Source: Gammaproteobacteria bacterium
GTDB taxonomy: Bacteria; Pseudomonadota; Gammaproteobacteria; HK1
Direction: 5' to 3'
Length of the DNA: 58,607 nucleotides
Assembly (NCBI GenBank): GCA_022822245.1
Contig: JAJECB010000136.1
Location: 1 to 58,607, forward strand
Shown here: positions 1 to 8,736 of the stretch, piece by piece
How the letters are laid out: each line of letters opens with the position of its first letter
How positions within the stretch are numbered: the stretch's first letter is position 1
The notes under the pieces: generated by a model
Told to the model about the DNA's origin: nothing
Seen by the model: the letters and a program-made list of their open reading frames with translations, nothing else
Databases searched by the model: none
Position numbers and translations under genes: made by a program

Positions 1-142
1 CCGTCCTGTGGGCGCGGAAACGGCCTGACCGTGCGGGACCGACTGGCGAGATTCAAGTCTAAAACTCCTCTAGACGAAGAAAATAATAATCTTATCATAT
101 GGTTACAACCGAACGGCAGTCCAACGTTGGGACACTAGTGCA

Positions 143-2245
143 ATGGGGCGCTACGTGGAGGAGGTACGCGACGGAATCGATGGGGGACGCCGCTACGTGC
201 AGAACTACTTCAACATGTCCGCGTTCGAATTCGAGCGTCATTACTTTGCCGACGATCCGAGCGTGCTTGAGCGGGCCACCTCACGGGCAAGCTACTCAGC
301 CATCGTCGAGAGCCTTCGAAACGACGCACAAGAGGAGATTGTCACTGCCCCAAAGGACCGGAATCTCCTCGTACTTGCAGGTCCCGGCTCGGGAAAGACG
401 CGTGTCGTCGTCCATCGATGCGCCTATCTCCTGCGGGTCGAACGCATTCAACCCGAGCACATCCTTGTAATCTGTTTCAATCGTTCCGCGATGCATGAAC
501 TGAGGGTCCGACTGCGGGACCTGGTCGGCGACTTGGCGCGCGAGGTTGCCGTGCACACATATCATTCCTTGGCCCTGCGGCTCACCGAGCGGTCCATGGC
601 CTCGCGGGTGGAAATGGCGGGCGACGAGCGAATCGATTTCGATTCAATCGTCGACGACGCCAACCGCAGGCTGCGCGGTGAAGAGAGTGTTGTGGGAACC
701 GAACCGGACGAGTTGCGGGACCGCCTGCTCTCAGGCTTCGAATATGTTCTGGTCGACGAGTACCAGGATATCGATTCCGCGCAGTACGAGATGATCTCCC
801 ACATCGCTCGGCGCTCGGTCCAGGACGAGGATGCGGAACGGCGGGCGGCAATTCTTGCCGTGGGCGATGACGACCAGAGCATCTACGGCTGGCGTGGCGC
901 GAACGTGCATTTTCTGCGGCAGTTCGAGCAAACGTTCGGCGCTGAGCGGCACTACCTCGTAGAGAACTATCGATCGACGCGCTACATCCTCAATGCCGCC
1001 AACGCATTGATTCGGAACAACCAGGATCGGATGAAAGCAGAGAATCCCGTCCGGGTGAACTCGGACCGAGCCCGCGATCCCCATGGCGGCGAGTGGCAGT
1101 CGCTGGACCCGGTTTCTCGAGGACGAGTGTCGCTGATCGAGGTAGCGGATTCGAGCATGGAAGCGCGAGAGGTCCTGGCGGAAATCGAGCGTCTGCGGGG
1201 TCTTGATCCGTCACTGGACTGGCAAGACTTCGCAATCCTCGCCACGAAGCACGATCAACTGGCGACCGTGCGGACCGTCCTGGAGCGCCGAGGCGTTCCG
1301 GTGCGACGGGCCCTTCGCGACAAAATGCCTCCCCTCGTCCGTATTCGGGAACTCAAACGCTTGCTCGCGTATTTGAGAGAAGACGAATCGTCGGAAATCC
1401 TGATCTCGGGGTTGCGCGCGCAACTCGGAGACATCTGCGGGTCCATCACGTTCTGGACGAAGATGGCAGATCGATTGTTGGCGAGCGTAGAGGCCGAGGT
1501 CGGGGAAGAGACCTGTCCCGCGTCCCACGTCCTGGAGGCCCTGTACCGGAGCCTTGCCGACCATCATCGTTCACACATCGTCGGAGACGGGGTGTTGGTC
1601 GGCACCGTACACGCCGCAAAGGGATTGGAGTTTCCCCACGTCATCGTGCTCGGCGGAGGATGGATGAACAGGGAAGCCAATGATTCCCCCGGGAGGCGTG
1701 GCGTGCTCCCAGAAGAGAAGCGGCGCCTCTACTACGTGGCGATGACGCGTGCGGTCAGGACCCTGACGGTGCTCAGCCTGCGGGACGACCCCCTTCCCTT
1801 TGCTCGGGAGATCGAGCGATGGTGCCGCATCCGACGACGGCTCGCCGTCGCCGAACCGAAATCGGACGCAAGTCCTGACATACGCTACACGGTACTCGGA
1901 ATGAAGGACTTGTATATCGACTTCGCCGGAGAGAAACATGCAAGACATCCGATACACCGTTCATTGGCTCGTCTCCAAGCCGGTGACCCCGTCACGATGC
2001 AGCCCAGCCATGCAGGTCGAGTTTCCGTGCTCAATCGCGAAGGGACGGAGATAGCGCGCCTTTCGAATGCGGCTGCAGGACGCTGGCAGCGTCCGCAGTT
2101 GCGAGCGGTGAGTGAAGTCCGGATCCTCGGCATGGTTGTACGAGAGAGGAACGATGGCGCGCCGGAATATCAGAATCGCATTGCCGCCTCCTCCTGGGAA
2201 CTGCCGATCCTGGAAGTGTGTCACCACCGTCGCATCGTCAACTGA
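143..2245 (+). CDS. UvrD/Rep-type superfamily I helicase, C-terminal half of a RecQ/UvrD-type fusion
   Basis: ATP-driven DNA helicase of superfamily I. Walker A (AGPGSGKT) is at residues 79-86, Walker B (DEYQD) at 205-209, motif III (GDDDQSIYGWRG) at 241-252, ENYRS at 274-278, and the C-terminal UvrD motifs VHAAKGLEF near 489 and YYVAMTRA near 530-537. The region just before Walker A and the tail after residue 630 (HPIHRSLARLQAGDPV, later APEYQNRI) look like the UvrD half of the large bacterial RecQ-UvrD fusion proteins. That is recalled family knowledge, not a search. The RecQ half is not here. The reading frame is open upstream only to a TAG at 71-73 with no better start, and frame 1 is open from base 1 to 138. 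The protein may therefore be a truncated or frameshifted survivor rather than a stand-alone helicase. Base composition is lower in GC than in the following operons. Confidence 0.8.
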   Translation: MGRYVEEVRDGIDGGRRYVQNYFNMSAFEFERHYFADDPSVLERATSRASYSAIVESLRNDAQEEIVTAPKDRNLLVLAGPGSGKTRVVVHRCAYLLRVERIQPEHILVICFNRSAMHELRVRLRDLVGDLAREVAVHTYHSLALRLTERSMASRVEMAGDERIDFDSIVDDANRRLRGEESVVGTEPDELRDRLLSGFEYVLVDEYQDIDSAQYEMISHIARRSVQDEDAERRAAILAVGDDDQSIYGWRGANVHFLRQFEQTFGAERHYLVENYRSTRYILNAANALIRNNQDRMKAENPVRVNSDRARDPHGGEWQSLDPVSRGRVSLIEVADSSMEAREVLAEIERLRGLDPSLDWQDFAILATKHDQLATVRTVLERRGVPVRRALRDKMPPLVRIRELKRLLAYLREDESSEILISGLRAQLGDICGSITFWTKMADRLLASVEAEVGEETCPASHVLEALYRSLADHHRSHIVGDGVLVGTVHAAKGLEFPHVIVLGGGWMNREANDSPGRRGVLPEEKRRLYYVAMTRAVRTLTVLSLRDDPLPFAREIERWCRIRRRLAVAEPKSDASPDIRYTVLGMKDLYIDFAGEKHARHPIHRSLARLQAGDPVTMQPSHAGRVSVLNREGTEIARLSNAAAGRWQRPQLRAVSEVRILGMVVRERNDGAPEYQNRIAASSWELPILEVCHHRRIVN

Positions 2246-2711
2246 CGGCGCTCCCACGAAGCCGATTGTCGTCACTCATCCCCCGTCCGTGATGCGCTTC
2301 AACCTCCCGCAGATCATCCGGGGCACTTGACGTTCGAATTCCTCCGTCGCCGTACTCGACTCCTGTCTCCAACAAGAAGCAATGATTGTGGGAAGCCCCG
2401 CGGGCTCCCCGAAGTTCGTGACTCTCCTTCTGCCCACAGCATGGGTGGTACGACGAAATCGCAGTTCGGGCGGCTGGCCCGACCAAGCTTCGCGTGGAAG
2501 GTAACGAACAGACCGTCGTGAGATGGTATTCGCCTGACCGAGAGACTCCTGACGTCTCACCGGGCCACGCCGAAAGGCCCGGCCATGCCGCACTTGGGAG
2601 GTAGGTGGGCCGGGACGTCGCGAATCGTGATTCGTACTGGCGTGTGCCCGCTTTGGGACTAGGTGACCAACCAAGGAGGGAATCAGAGCAGCGGCGCCCC
2701 GCCACCCTGCA
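2246..2711. other. 466-base gap without a recognisable gene
   Basis: Short open frames exist on both strands but none shows a domain or codon pattern I recognise. A 6-bp stem (CGGGCC at 2561-2566, GGCCCG at 2576-2581) is the only clear structure. Because the flanking genes converge (helicase plus, PIN gene minus), the gap may hold terminators or decayed sequence. Confidence 0.5.
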
Positions 2712-3101
2712 TCAGCCGAGATATTCGCCGAGGGAAACAATGCGAATTCCTCGGAACTCCCCGTACGCCAGCATCGCGCGATCTCCCGTCACGATGACGT
2801 GCGCGGACGCTGCGAGGGCGCATTCCAGAATTCGATTGTCCGGCTCATCAGCCAGGACCTCCAGTGACTCCGCGGGTTCGACGAGCTCTCCGAGTTCGGA
2901 GAGGAAGACGGCGACGCGCGCCAGCGCTTCCCGGTCGTAGGAAAACTTGCGGGCAAGAACGGAGAGAAGCTCGTCAATGATGGGGGTGGAGAGGGCGAGA
3001 GAGTCCTCGCCCCTGGTGATCCTGCGGAGCGCCTCATCGCCTCGCCCGCCGGGAAGCGCGAGAGCCGATACCAACACGTTGGTGTCGAAGACGACCCTCA
3101 C
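2712..3101 (-). CDS. PIN-domain toxin
   Basis: 129-residue PIN-domain ribonuclease, the likely toxin of a type II toxin-antitoxin pair. The acidic metal-binding residues are visible: Asp6 in FDTNVL, Glu44 in IIDELL, Asp85/Asp88 in DEPDNRILECA and Asp107 in TGDRA. Length and motifs fit the family annotated as putative toxin-antitoxin component, PIN family. It overlaps the preceding ribbon-helix-helix gene by 4 bases, so the two are co-translated, with the antitoxin first. The natural RNA target cannot be read from sequence. Confidence 0.85.
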   Translation of the reverse strand: MRVVFDTNVLVSALALPGGRGDEALRRITRGEDSLALSTPIIDELLSVLARKFSYDREALARVAVFLSELGELVEPAESLEVLADEPDNRILECALAASAHVIVTGDRAMLAYGEFRGIRIVSLGEYLG

Positions 3102-3334
3102 GCCCGCAGGTACCGACGCAGGTCTTCCTCCGTAAGGATCCCCAGCTCCTTCGCGCGCGTGCTCCAGTAACCCTGCAATTCTCCGAGCTCGTCGTCGAGG
3201 CGGGCGGCCCGCGCCTTGCGGAGTGCGTCCTGGACGACCGCGCTCAAGGTCTTTCCCTCCGCTCGCGCCATCAACTCGGCAGCGCGGGCAAGGTCTGGAG
3301 GCAGGGAGATGGTCTTCTTCACGGCGGTGGTCAT
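3098..3334 (-). CDS. Ribbon-helix-helix antitoxin
   Basis: 78-residue protein with an N-terminal ribbon-helix-helix (CopG/Arc-like) DNA-binding segment (KKTISLPPDLARAAELMA, residues 6-23) and an acidic C-terminal tail (LTEEDLRRYL) suited to binding the PIN toxin encoded next. A strong GAGGAG ribosome binding site lies about 10 bases before its ATG. Antitoxins of this kind usually repress their own operon; an imperfect palindrome overlapping a -10-like hexamer sits just upstream. Confidence 0.8.
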   Translation of the reverse strand: MTTAVKKTISLPPDLARAAELMARAEGKTLSAVVQDALRKARAARLDDELGELQGYWSTRAKELGILTEEDLRRYLRA

Positions 3335-3355
3335 GCCGTCGTGCTCCTCAAGAAC

Positions 3356-3374
3356 GGTAAGAATTAATCATACC
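3356..3374 (-). promoter_or_regulatory. Candidate operator/-10 of the PIN toxin-antitoxin operon
   Basis: An imperfect palindrome (GGTAAGA-ATTAA-TCATACC, 6 of 7 arm positions pair) lies 22-40 bases upstream of the antitoxin ATG. It overlaps TATGAT on the minus strand (3367-3372), one mismatch from the -10 consensus. This is the usual arrangement for antitoxin autorepression. No clear -35 is visible. Confidence 0.4.
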
Positions 3375-3504
3375 GAAAGAATCGGGTCGGATCGGGGTTT
3401 CGGGTTCGAATGAAGGAACCGGACGGGAATTGTGCGTAGCCGGGAGTTCCGAGACCGAAGCACGATGTCGCGCGACGGCCGAAGGACGGGGCTCCTGGAG
3501 GCGG

Positions 3505-4302
3505 TCAGGACTGGAGGGCGGCGCGCACCTCTTCGTCGTCCATCTCGCGGCCGAGATAGGCTTCGATGACGGAGTGGTCGTTCTTGACCTCGTCCGGGGT
3601 GCCCTCGGCGATCTTCTGCCCGTGGTCGAGCACGGTGACGATGCCGCAGGTGTCCATCACCACCCGGAGGATGTGCTCGACGATGACCACCGTGAGGCCG
3701 TAGCGGTCCTTGAGGCCCAAGATGATGCGAAGGAGGTTGTCGACGTTCACCGGCGAGAGTCCGGCGGCCGGCTCGTCGAGAAGGAGGAGGCGCGGGCGCA
3801 TGGCCATGGCGCGCCCCAGGGCGAGGAGGCGGCGCTGCCCGACGGAAAGCTCCGACGCCGGCATCGCCTCGAAGTCGGCGAGGCCGATGAACGCGAGCAA
3901 CTCCAGCATCTCCTCGCGCACCTGTCGCTCCCGATCCCGCACCCCGCGCGTCCCGAGCGCCGCCGCGAAGGAGCTGTAGTCGACATGGAGGTGGTGCCCG
4001 ATCATCAGGTTCTCGAGCACCGTCATCTCCGCGAACACGCGCAGGAGCTGGAACGTGCGGGCGACGCCGCGGGCCGCGATCTGGTGCGGCTCCTCGTTCG
4101 TGGTCTCCTCCCCGTCGATGAAGACCCGGCTCCCTTCGTCGGGACGGTAGATCCCGGAGACGAGGTTGAAGAACGTGCTCTTGCCCGAGCCGTTGGGCCC
4201 GATGAGCCCGCGTACTTCGCCCTTCTGAAGCTCGAAGTCGATGCCGTCGACGGCCCGGAGCCCCCCGAAGTGCTTGGTCAGCTTCTCGGTCCTGAGCAGC
4301 AT
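3505..4302 (-). CDS. livG: Branched-chain-type ABC transporter ATPase LivG
   Basis: 265-residue cytoplasmic ATPase of a branched-chain amino acid-type importer. Walker A (GPNGSGKST) is near residue 36, the ABC signature (LSVGQRR) near 152 and Walker B (LLLLDEPAAGLSP) follows. The insert carrying a long helical segment before the signature is typical of LivG rather than LivF. It is the last gene of the livFHKMG minus-strand operon, 13 bases after livM. Substrate specificity is set by LivK, and this family also imports amides, urea and aromatic acids, so leucine is not assured. Confidence 0.9.
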   Translation of the reverse strand: MLLRTEKLTKHFGGLRAVDGIDFELQKGEVRGLIGPNGSGKSTFFNLVSGIYRPDEGSRVFIDGEETTNEEPHQIAARGVARTFQLLRVFAEMTVLENLMIGHHLHVDYSSFAAALGTRGVRDRERQVREEMLELLAFIGLADFEAMPASELSVGQRRLLALGRAMAMRPRLLLLDEPAAGLSPVNVDNLLRIILGLKDRYGLTVVIVEHILRVVMDTCGIVTVLDHGQKIAEGTPDEVKNDHSVIEAYLGREMDDEEVRAALQS

Positions 4303-4315
4303 CGCCGGATCCCCG

Positions 4316-5368
4316 CTAATCGGCCTCGCCGCGCGCGGCGGCCTCCGCCTGGCGCTCGCGGATGGCGATGAAGCGCCGCGTCGCGATGAAGCGGTCGATG
4401 ATCCCGCCGATCCCCTTCGGCATGAAGAGCACCGTGAGGACGATGACCATGCCGAACATGAGCAGCGAGTAGTGGTAGTAGTCCTTGGTGATGTCGTAGA
4501 CGATGGTGACGATGATCGCCCCGATGATCCCGCCCCAGATGTGCCCGAGGCCGCCCAGCACCACCATGAGGAGGAGGGTCACCATCTCGATGACGGTGAA
4601 GTTCCGCGGGTTGAGGTAGCCCGGGATCATGTGGGCGTAGAGAGCGCCCGCGAAGCCGGCGTAGACCGCGCTGATGAGGAACGCGACCATCTTGTGCCCG
4701 CGGACGTTCACCCCGGACGCGGCCGCCGCCACCGGGTCCTCGCGCACCGCCATGAAGGCGCGCCCGAGGCGCGAGCGAAGGATCTGGAACGAGAAGAACA
4801 CCCCGAGCAGCATGACCGGCATCACCAGGTAGTAATACCGCTGGTAGGTGTCGAAGCGGAACTCGCCGATCCGGGGGGCGGGGACGCCGCTGAAACCGTT
4901 GGTGGCCCCGAGGTACTCGGTGGCGCTGATGAAGAGGCGCACCGATTCGCCGAGCCCGAGGGTCACGAGGGCGAGGTACGCGCCCTCGAGCCGGAACGAG
5001 GGGATACCGACCACCACCCCCGCGAGCAGGGTCACGCCGACCGCGATGGGGAGCGAGATCCAGAACGGCGTGCCGAAGTTCACCGACATGACGGCCGCGG
5101 TGTAGGCCCCGATGGCGTAGAGCCCGACATGGCCCACCGTCACCTGCCCGCAGAACCCCTTGACGATGTTGAGTCCCACCGACAGGAGGATCATGAGGCA
5201 GATGAAGTTCGCGAGATAGACGTGATAGGTATTGACGAGGACCCAGGGAAGCGGGGCGAGCACGAGCGCCGCGATCACCCAGGGCATGAGTGGGTGGATC
5301 GCCCTCAGCCGTCCGAGAGAGCGCTCCACCGAGTCCACGAATCGCAGGCTTGCCGCCGGTTCCGCCAT
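4316..5368 (-). CDS. livM: Branched-chain-type ABC transporter permease LivM
   Basis: 350-residue inner-membrane permease with about ten hydrophobic segments and the LivM landmarks GLNIVKGFCGQVTVGHVGLY, a central cytoplasmic loop (RSRLGRAFMAVREDPVAAAA) and a final helix (LLMFGMVIVLTVLFMPKG). A basic C-terminal tail follows. It pairs with LivH. The complete C-terminus is a useful reference for the second LivM in this window, which is interrupted just before the equivalent helix. Confidence 0.9.
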   Translation of the reverse strand: MAEPAASLRFVDSVERSLGRLRAIHPLMPWVIAALVLAPLPWVLVNTYHVYLANFICLMILLSVGLNIVKGFCGQVTVGHVGLYAIGAYTAAVMSVNFGTPFWISLPIAVGVTLLAGVVVGIPSFRLEGAYLALVTLGLGESVRLFISATEYLGATNGFSGVPAPRIGEFRFDTYQRYYYLVMPVMLLGVFFSFQILRSRLGRAFMAVREDPVAAAASGVNVRGHKMVAFLISAVYAGFAGALYAHMIPGYLNPRNFTVIEMVTLLLMVVLGGLGHIWGGIIGAIIVTIVYDITKDYYHYSLLMFGMVIVLTVLFMPKGIGGIIDRFIATRRFIAIRERQAEAAARGEAD

Positions 5369-5436
5369 CGTGTGGGTCCGTTGTCAGTGAGGGTGATCCG
5401 GCGCGGCCGGGTCAGGGCGCGAAGGCGGACGGGGGC

Positions 5437-5453
5437 GGACCCAATACGGGTCC
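5437..5453 (-). promoter_or_regulatory. Intercistronic hairpin between livK and livM
   Basis: A perfect 6-bp inverted repeat (GGACCC, 5-base loop, GGGTCC) lies in the 131-base gap between the livK stop and the livM start. Such stems often stabilise the upstream binding-protein message or partly terminate transcription so that LivK is made in excess. No U-tract follows it on the minus strand. Confidence 0.4.
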
Positions 5454-5464
5454 CCCCCCCCCCC
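5452..5464. repeat. 13-base C homopolymer
   Basis: A run of thirteen C residues (G on the transcribed strand) adjoins the hairpin between livK and livM. It is non-coding. Long G/C runs slip during replication, but they are also a common sequencing-error site, so its exact length is uncertain. Confidence 0.7.
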
Positions 5465-5499
5465 GCACGTCCAACCGCGTGCGCTCCGCGGCAACGCCG

Positions 5500-6777
5500 C
5501 TAGTTGTCGAGCGACTCCCGGAGCTTCATGGCTTCTTCCTCCATCCCTGCGAGGCCGAAGTCCGCGCCGAACGTGGTCTTGCCGATCACCCGGATCTCGT
5601 AGTCCTCGCCGCCCTTGGTGTACTCGATGAGCACCGGGGTCTTGTTGCCGTCCCGGCACTCGGGCGTCGCATCGGCGCAGAAATCGACCACCCCGCCGCC
5701 GAGGGTGACGTAGCCGGTGACGGATCCGAGGGCGTCGCGGATCGCGGCCCGATCGTCGGCCAGCGAGTCGTCGGTCAGCGTCAGATTGGCGCCCTCGACC
5801 GCGATTCTCGCCACGTGCACGCTGTCCCATGCCTGCGAGAAGTCATGGTCCGGGTTGGCGACGCCGTAGCGTTCGCTCGTCATCGCGACGAACTTCTCCA
5901 CCTTCGGGTCCGGGTCCGCGTACGAGAAGGCGGCGTGGAAGAACACGCCCTTGATCGCGTCGCCGGAGAGGATCGGGGCCGGCCGATTGGAGGCCGCCGA
6001 TCCGCCGATGCGCTTGACCGACGGCGGGATGCCGACCTCGTAGGACTGGACGAGCCCGCGCGCGAAGTCCTGCGACTGGGCCGAGATCATCAGCGCCTCG
6101 GGCTTGAGGGCCTTGATCTTCAGAAGGTGGGCCCGAAGGTCGGTCTCGCCCTCCTGGAACTGCTCGGCGTAAACGGGCGGCTCGCCGTGGTAGGTCTCGA
6201 TGTACTCGTAGAACTTCTGCGCGTCCGCCTGGGAAGCGGCGTCGGACGCCCAGATGTAGGCGATCTTGGTGCCGATGTTCTCGGCCGTGTACTTCGCGGC
6301 CGCCGCGGCCGAGAAGCGCGAGGAGATCGGCACCCGGAAGACCCACGGGCTCCCCTTGAGGGTGATCTTGTAGTTCGTGGAGTGCGGGATCAGCATCGGG
6401 ACCCCGGCCTTGTGCAGGACATCCACGATCGGAAGCGACACCGAGCTGCACGAGGAGCCGATGAAGAGATGCACGTTGTCCTGATAGGCGAACTTGGTCG
6501 CGTTGGCGACGCCGATGTCCGACTTGCATTCGTCGTTGAGGAGCTTGACCTCGAAGGTGTGGCCGTTGATGCCGCCCGCGGCGTTGATCGCCTCGAACTC
6601 GTCGACGACCATCTGGCCGTACTTCTCGCCGGTCTCGGTCTTCATTCGAAGGCTGACCCCGACCTTGATCACCCCGGCGGAGGCCGCCGCCGAGACGGCC
6701 AGCATGGACGCGGCGACGAACGCGGTGAGGGCGGTACGAACCCCGTGCCCGGGTTTCCTGGAGAGATAACGGTACAT
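5500..6777 (-). CDS. livK: Branched-chain-type ABC transporter periplasmic binding protein LivK
   Basis: 425-residue periplasmic binding protein of the type 1 fold (Peripla_BP_6). The start at 6777 is chosen because a good AGAGGAG site precedes it and it gives a clean signal peptide (basic MYRYLSRKPGHG then a hydrophobic core ending near ASAG). The mature part begins VIKVGVSL. It captures the ligand and hands it to LivH/LivM. Low similarity by eye to the second binding protein at 30.3 kb suggests a different ligand. Confidence 0.87.
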   Translation of the reverse strand: MYRYLSRKPGHGVRTALTAFVAASMLAVSAAASAGVIKVGVSLRMKTETGEKYGQMVVDEFEAINAAGGINGHTFEVKLLNDECKSDIGVANATKFAYQDNVHLFIGSSCSSVSLPIVDVLHKAGVPMLIPHSTNYKITLKGSPWVFRVPISSRFSAAAAAKYTAENIGTKIAYIWASDAASQADAQKFYEYIETYHGEPPVYAEQFQEGETDLRAHLLKIKALKPEALMISAQSQDFARGLVQSYEVGIPPSVKRIGGSAASNRPAPILSGDAIKGVFFHAAFSYADPDPKVEKFVAMTSERYGVANPDHDFSQAWDSVHVARIAVEGANLTLTDDSLADDRAAIRDALGSVTGYVTLGGGVVDFCADATPECRDGNKTPVLIEYTKGGEDYEIRVIGKTTFGADFGLAGMEEEAMKLRESLDN

Positions 6778-6869
6778 TTCAGTCTCCTCTCTTCCTTCGT
6801 TTGCCGCCCGGCCTCGACGAGGTCGGGACAGCGGATCCGGCTCCGGCCCGGAGGCCGGAGCCCCTGAGC

Positions 6870-7760
6870 TCAAGCCTTCACCTTCAACAGGATGCCGAGC
6901 AGGCCGGTCGGCCGCACCATGAGCACCACGATGAGGAGGAGAAAGGCGTAGATTTCCTTGTAGCTCGCGATGAGGTAGCCCGCGCAGAGGGTCTCGAACA
7001 GGCCCACCACGATGCCTCCGAGGAGAGCCCCCGGCAAGCTCCCGAAGCCGCCCACCACCGCAGCCGCGAACGCCTTGAGCAGCATGAGATAGCCCATCTC
7101 GATCTGCACGTAGTTGATGGGGCCGATGAGGACGCCCGCGGCGGCCGCCATGGCGCACGCGACACCGAAGATGAGCGAGATCATCACCGGCACGTTGATC
7201 CCCATGAGGTAGGAGGTGTCCTTGTTGTAGGCGACCGCCCGCACCGCGAGGCCGAGCTTGGTGCGGGTGAGGAAGGTGTGCAGCACCGTCATCAGCACGA
7301 GCGCGCAGATGAGGATGTAGAGGTAGGACTTCGGGAGGGCGATGTTGCCGAGGAAGATCGGCATCCCGAAGCTCACCGGGTACGGATGCGGGGCGGCGCC
7401 CCAGAGCAGGTAGGCGACGTTCTGGAGGGCGACGCTCATCCCGAACCCGCAGATGATCATCCCCATGCCGGCGACGGTGTAGCCGCCGCCGCCGCGCGTC
7501 AGGCGCCGGTAGAACACGCGCTCGATGACGATGCCGAGCACTCCGGTGATGATCATCGCCCCGATGAGGGCCCAGAAGTACGGGACGCCGGTGAAGAGAA
7601 TGACGGCGATCCCGAGGAACGACCCGATCATGTAGAGCTCGCCGTGCGCGAAGTGCACGATGTCGAGCCCCGAGAAGATGAGCGAGATGCCGAGCGCGAC
7701 GAGTCCGTAGACGATGCCGATGGAGACTCCGACGATGATGAAGTCGAGCAGCAGGTCCAT
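6870..7760 (-). CDS. livH: Branched-chain-type ABC transporter permease LivH
   Basis: 296-residue inner-membrane permease. The start at 7760 (MDLLLDFIIVGVSIG) gives the typical LivH N-terminus; the open frame extends upstream only through arginine/proline-rich shadow sequence. Landmarks are IVHFAHGELYMIGSFLG after the first helices, the coupling loop RTKLGLAVRAVAYNKDTSYL and a C-terminal VLMVRPTGLLG. It lies 25 bases after livF and partners LivM. Confidence 0.9.
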   Translation of the reverse strand: MDLLLDFIIVGVSIGIVYGLVALGISLIFSGLDIVHFAHGELYMIGSFLGIAVILFTGVPYFWALIGAMIITGVLGIVIERVFYRRLTRGGGGYTVAGMGMIICGFGMSVALQNVAYLLWGAAPHPYPVSFGMPIFLGNIALPKSYLYILICALVLMTVLHTFLTRTKLGLAVRAVAYNKDTSYLMGINVPVMISLIFGVACAMAAAAGVLIGPINYVQIEMGYLMLLKAFAAAVVGGFGSLPGALLGGIVVGLFETLCAGYLIASYKEIYAFLLLIVVLMVRPTGLLGILLKVKA

Positions 7761-7785
7761 GGCGGCGCGTCGTCTCCGGCTCCGG

Positions 7786-8526
7786 CTAGTGGGCGAGCTC
7801 GGCGCCGGCGTCGGTGACCGTGCCCCCGAGGTAGGCGAGGCGCACGTTGTCATCGGTGATGAGGTCGTTCGACTCGCCTTCGATGTGGACGACCCCGTCC
7901 CGGATCACATAGCCGTACTCGGCGAGGAGCAGGGCCATCCTGACATTCTGTTCCACAAGCAGAATCGTGATCCCTTCGTTGCGACTGATCCGGTTCACGA
8001 TGCTGAAGATGTCGAGGACGATGCGCGGGGCGAGGGCGGAGCTCGGCTCGTCGAGCATGATGAGCTTCGGCCGTGCCATGAGGCCCCGGCCGATGACGAG
8101 CATCTGCACCTCGCCCCCGCTCAGGGTGGCCGCGAGCTGGCGGCGGCGCTCGCCAAGGACCGGGAAGTAGTCGAACACCTTGTCCATGTCGGCGGCGACC
8201 CCGGCCCGGTCGCTTCGCGTGTAGGCGCCGATCTTGAGGTTCTCCTCGACGGTCATCGCCGGGTACATGTCCTTGCCCTGGGTGACCTGGGTGAGCCCGC
8301 GCTTCACGATCTCGTTCGGCTGGCGGTTCTGGATGGGCTCGCCCTCGAACTCGATGGTCCCGTCCCACACCGGAAGCAGCCCGGAGATCGCCTTGAGGAG
8401 GGTCGACTTGCCGGTTCCATTGCCCCCGAGGAGGGCGACGATCTGGCCCTCGGACACGGACATGTCGATCCCGCGCAGGATCTGCACCTTGCCGTAACCG
8501 GTCGCCACACCGCGAATCGAAAGCAC
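7786..8526 (-). CDS. livF: Branched-chain-type ABC transporter ATPase LivF
   Basis: 246-residue ATPase. The GTG at 8526 is chosen because it follows GAGGGA and begins the conserved VLSIRGVATGYG sequence; the in-frame ATG further upstream adds a non-conserved tail. Walker A (GGNGTGKST), signature (LSGGEVQML) and Walker B (LIMLDEPSSAL) are present. Walker A has Gly-Asn-Gly-Thr instead of the more usual Gly-Ala-Asn-Gly-Ala, a tolerated change. It is the first gene of the operon, an unusual order compared with livKHMGF. Confidence 0.88.
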   Translation of the reverse strand: MLSIRGVATGYGKVQILRGIDMSVSEGQIVALLGGNGTGKSTLLKAISGLLPVWDGTIEFEGEPIQNRQPNEIVKRGLTQVTQGKDMYPAMTVEENLKIGAYTRSDRAGVAADMDKVFDYFPVLGERRRQLAATLSGGEVQMLVIGRGLMARPKLIMLDEPSSALAPRIVLDIFSIVNRISRNEGITILLVEQNVRMALLLAEYGYVIRDGVVHIEGESNDLITDDNVRLAYLGGTVTDAGAELAH

Positions 8527-8620
8527 TTTCGAGGTTCCCTCCGTCTTCCCCCGGGCACTGGTCCGAGGGGGTCGTACCCGCTCCGTCTCGGCACGGGATC
8601 GGTGCCGCGCGGGGCCGGCA

Positions 8621-8629
8621 TTTATAGCA
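8621..8629 (-). promoter_or_regulatory. Candidate extended -10 promoter of the liv operon
   Basis: TGCTATAAA on the minus strand matches an extended -10 (TGn then TATAAT with one mismatch), about 95 bases upstream of livF in the 210-base gap before the next gene. No convincing -35 is seen, which is acceptable for extended -10 promoters. Confidence 0.4.
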
Positions 8630-8736
8630 CAGCCGCCGGACGCGCCCGTCACCCGGCCCGAATTCCTACGGTGGTTCGGGACGAAATCCTACGGGTTGCA
8701 GCGCGCCCGGCGTACGAACGGCCGGACGCGGGGCGG

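Noticed and set aside
99..470. Short frame starting at an ATG before the helicase
   Set aside because: Overlaps the helicase Walker A region in another frame and lacks any motif.
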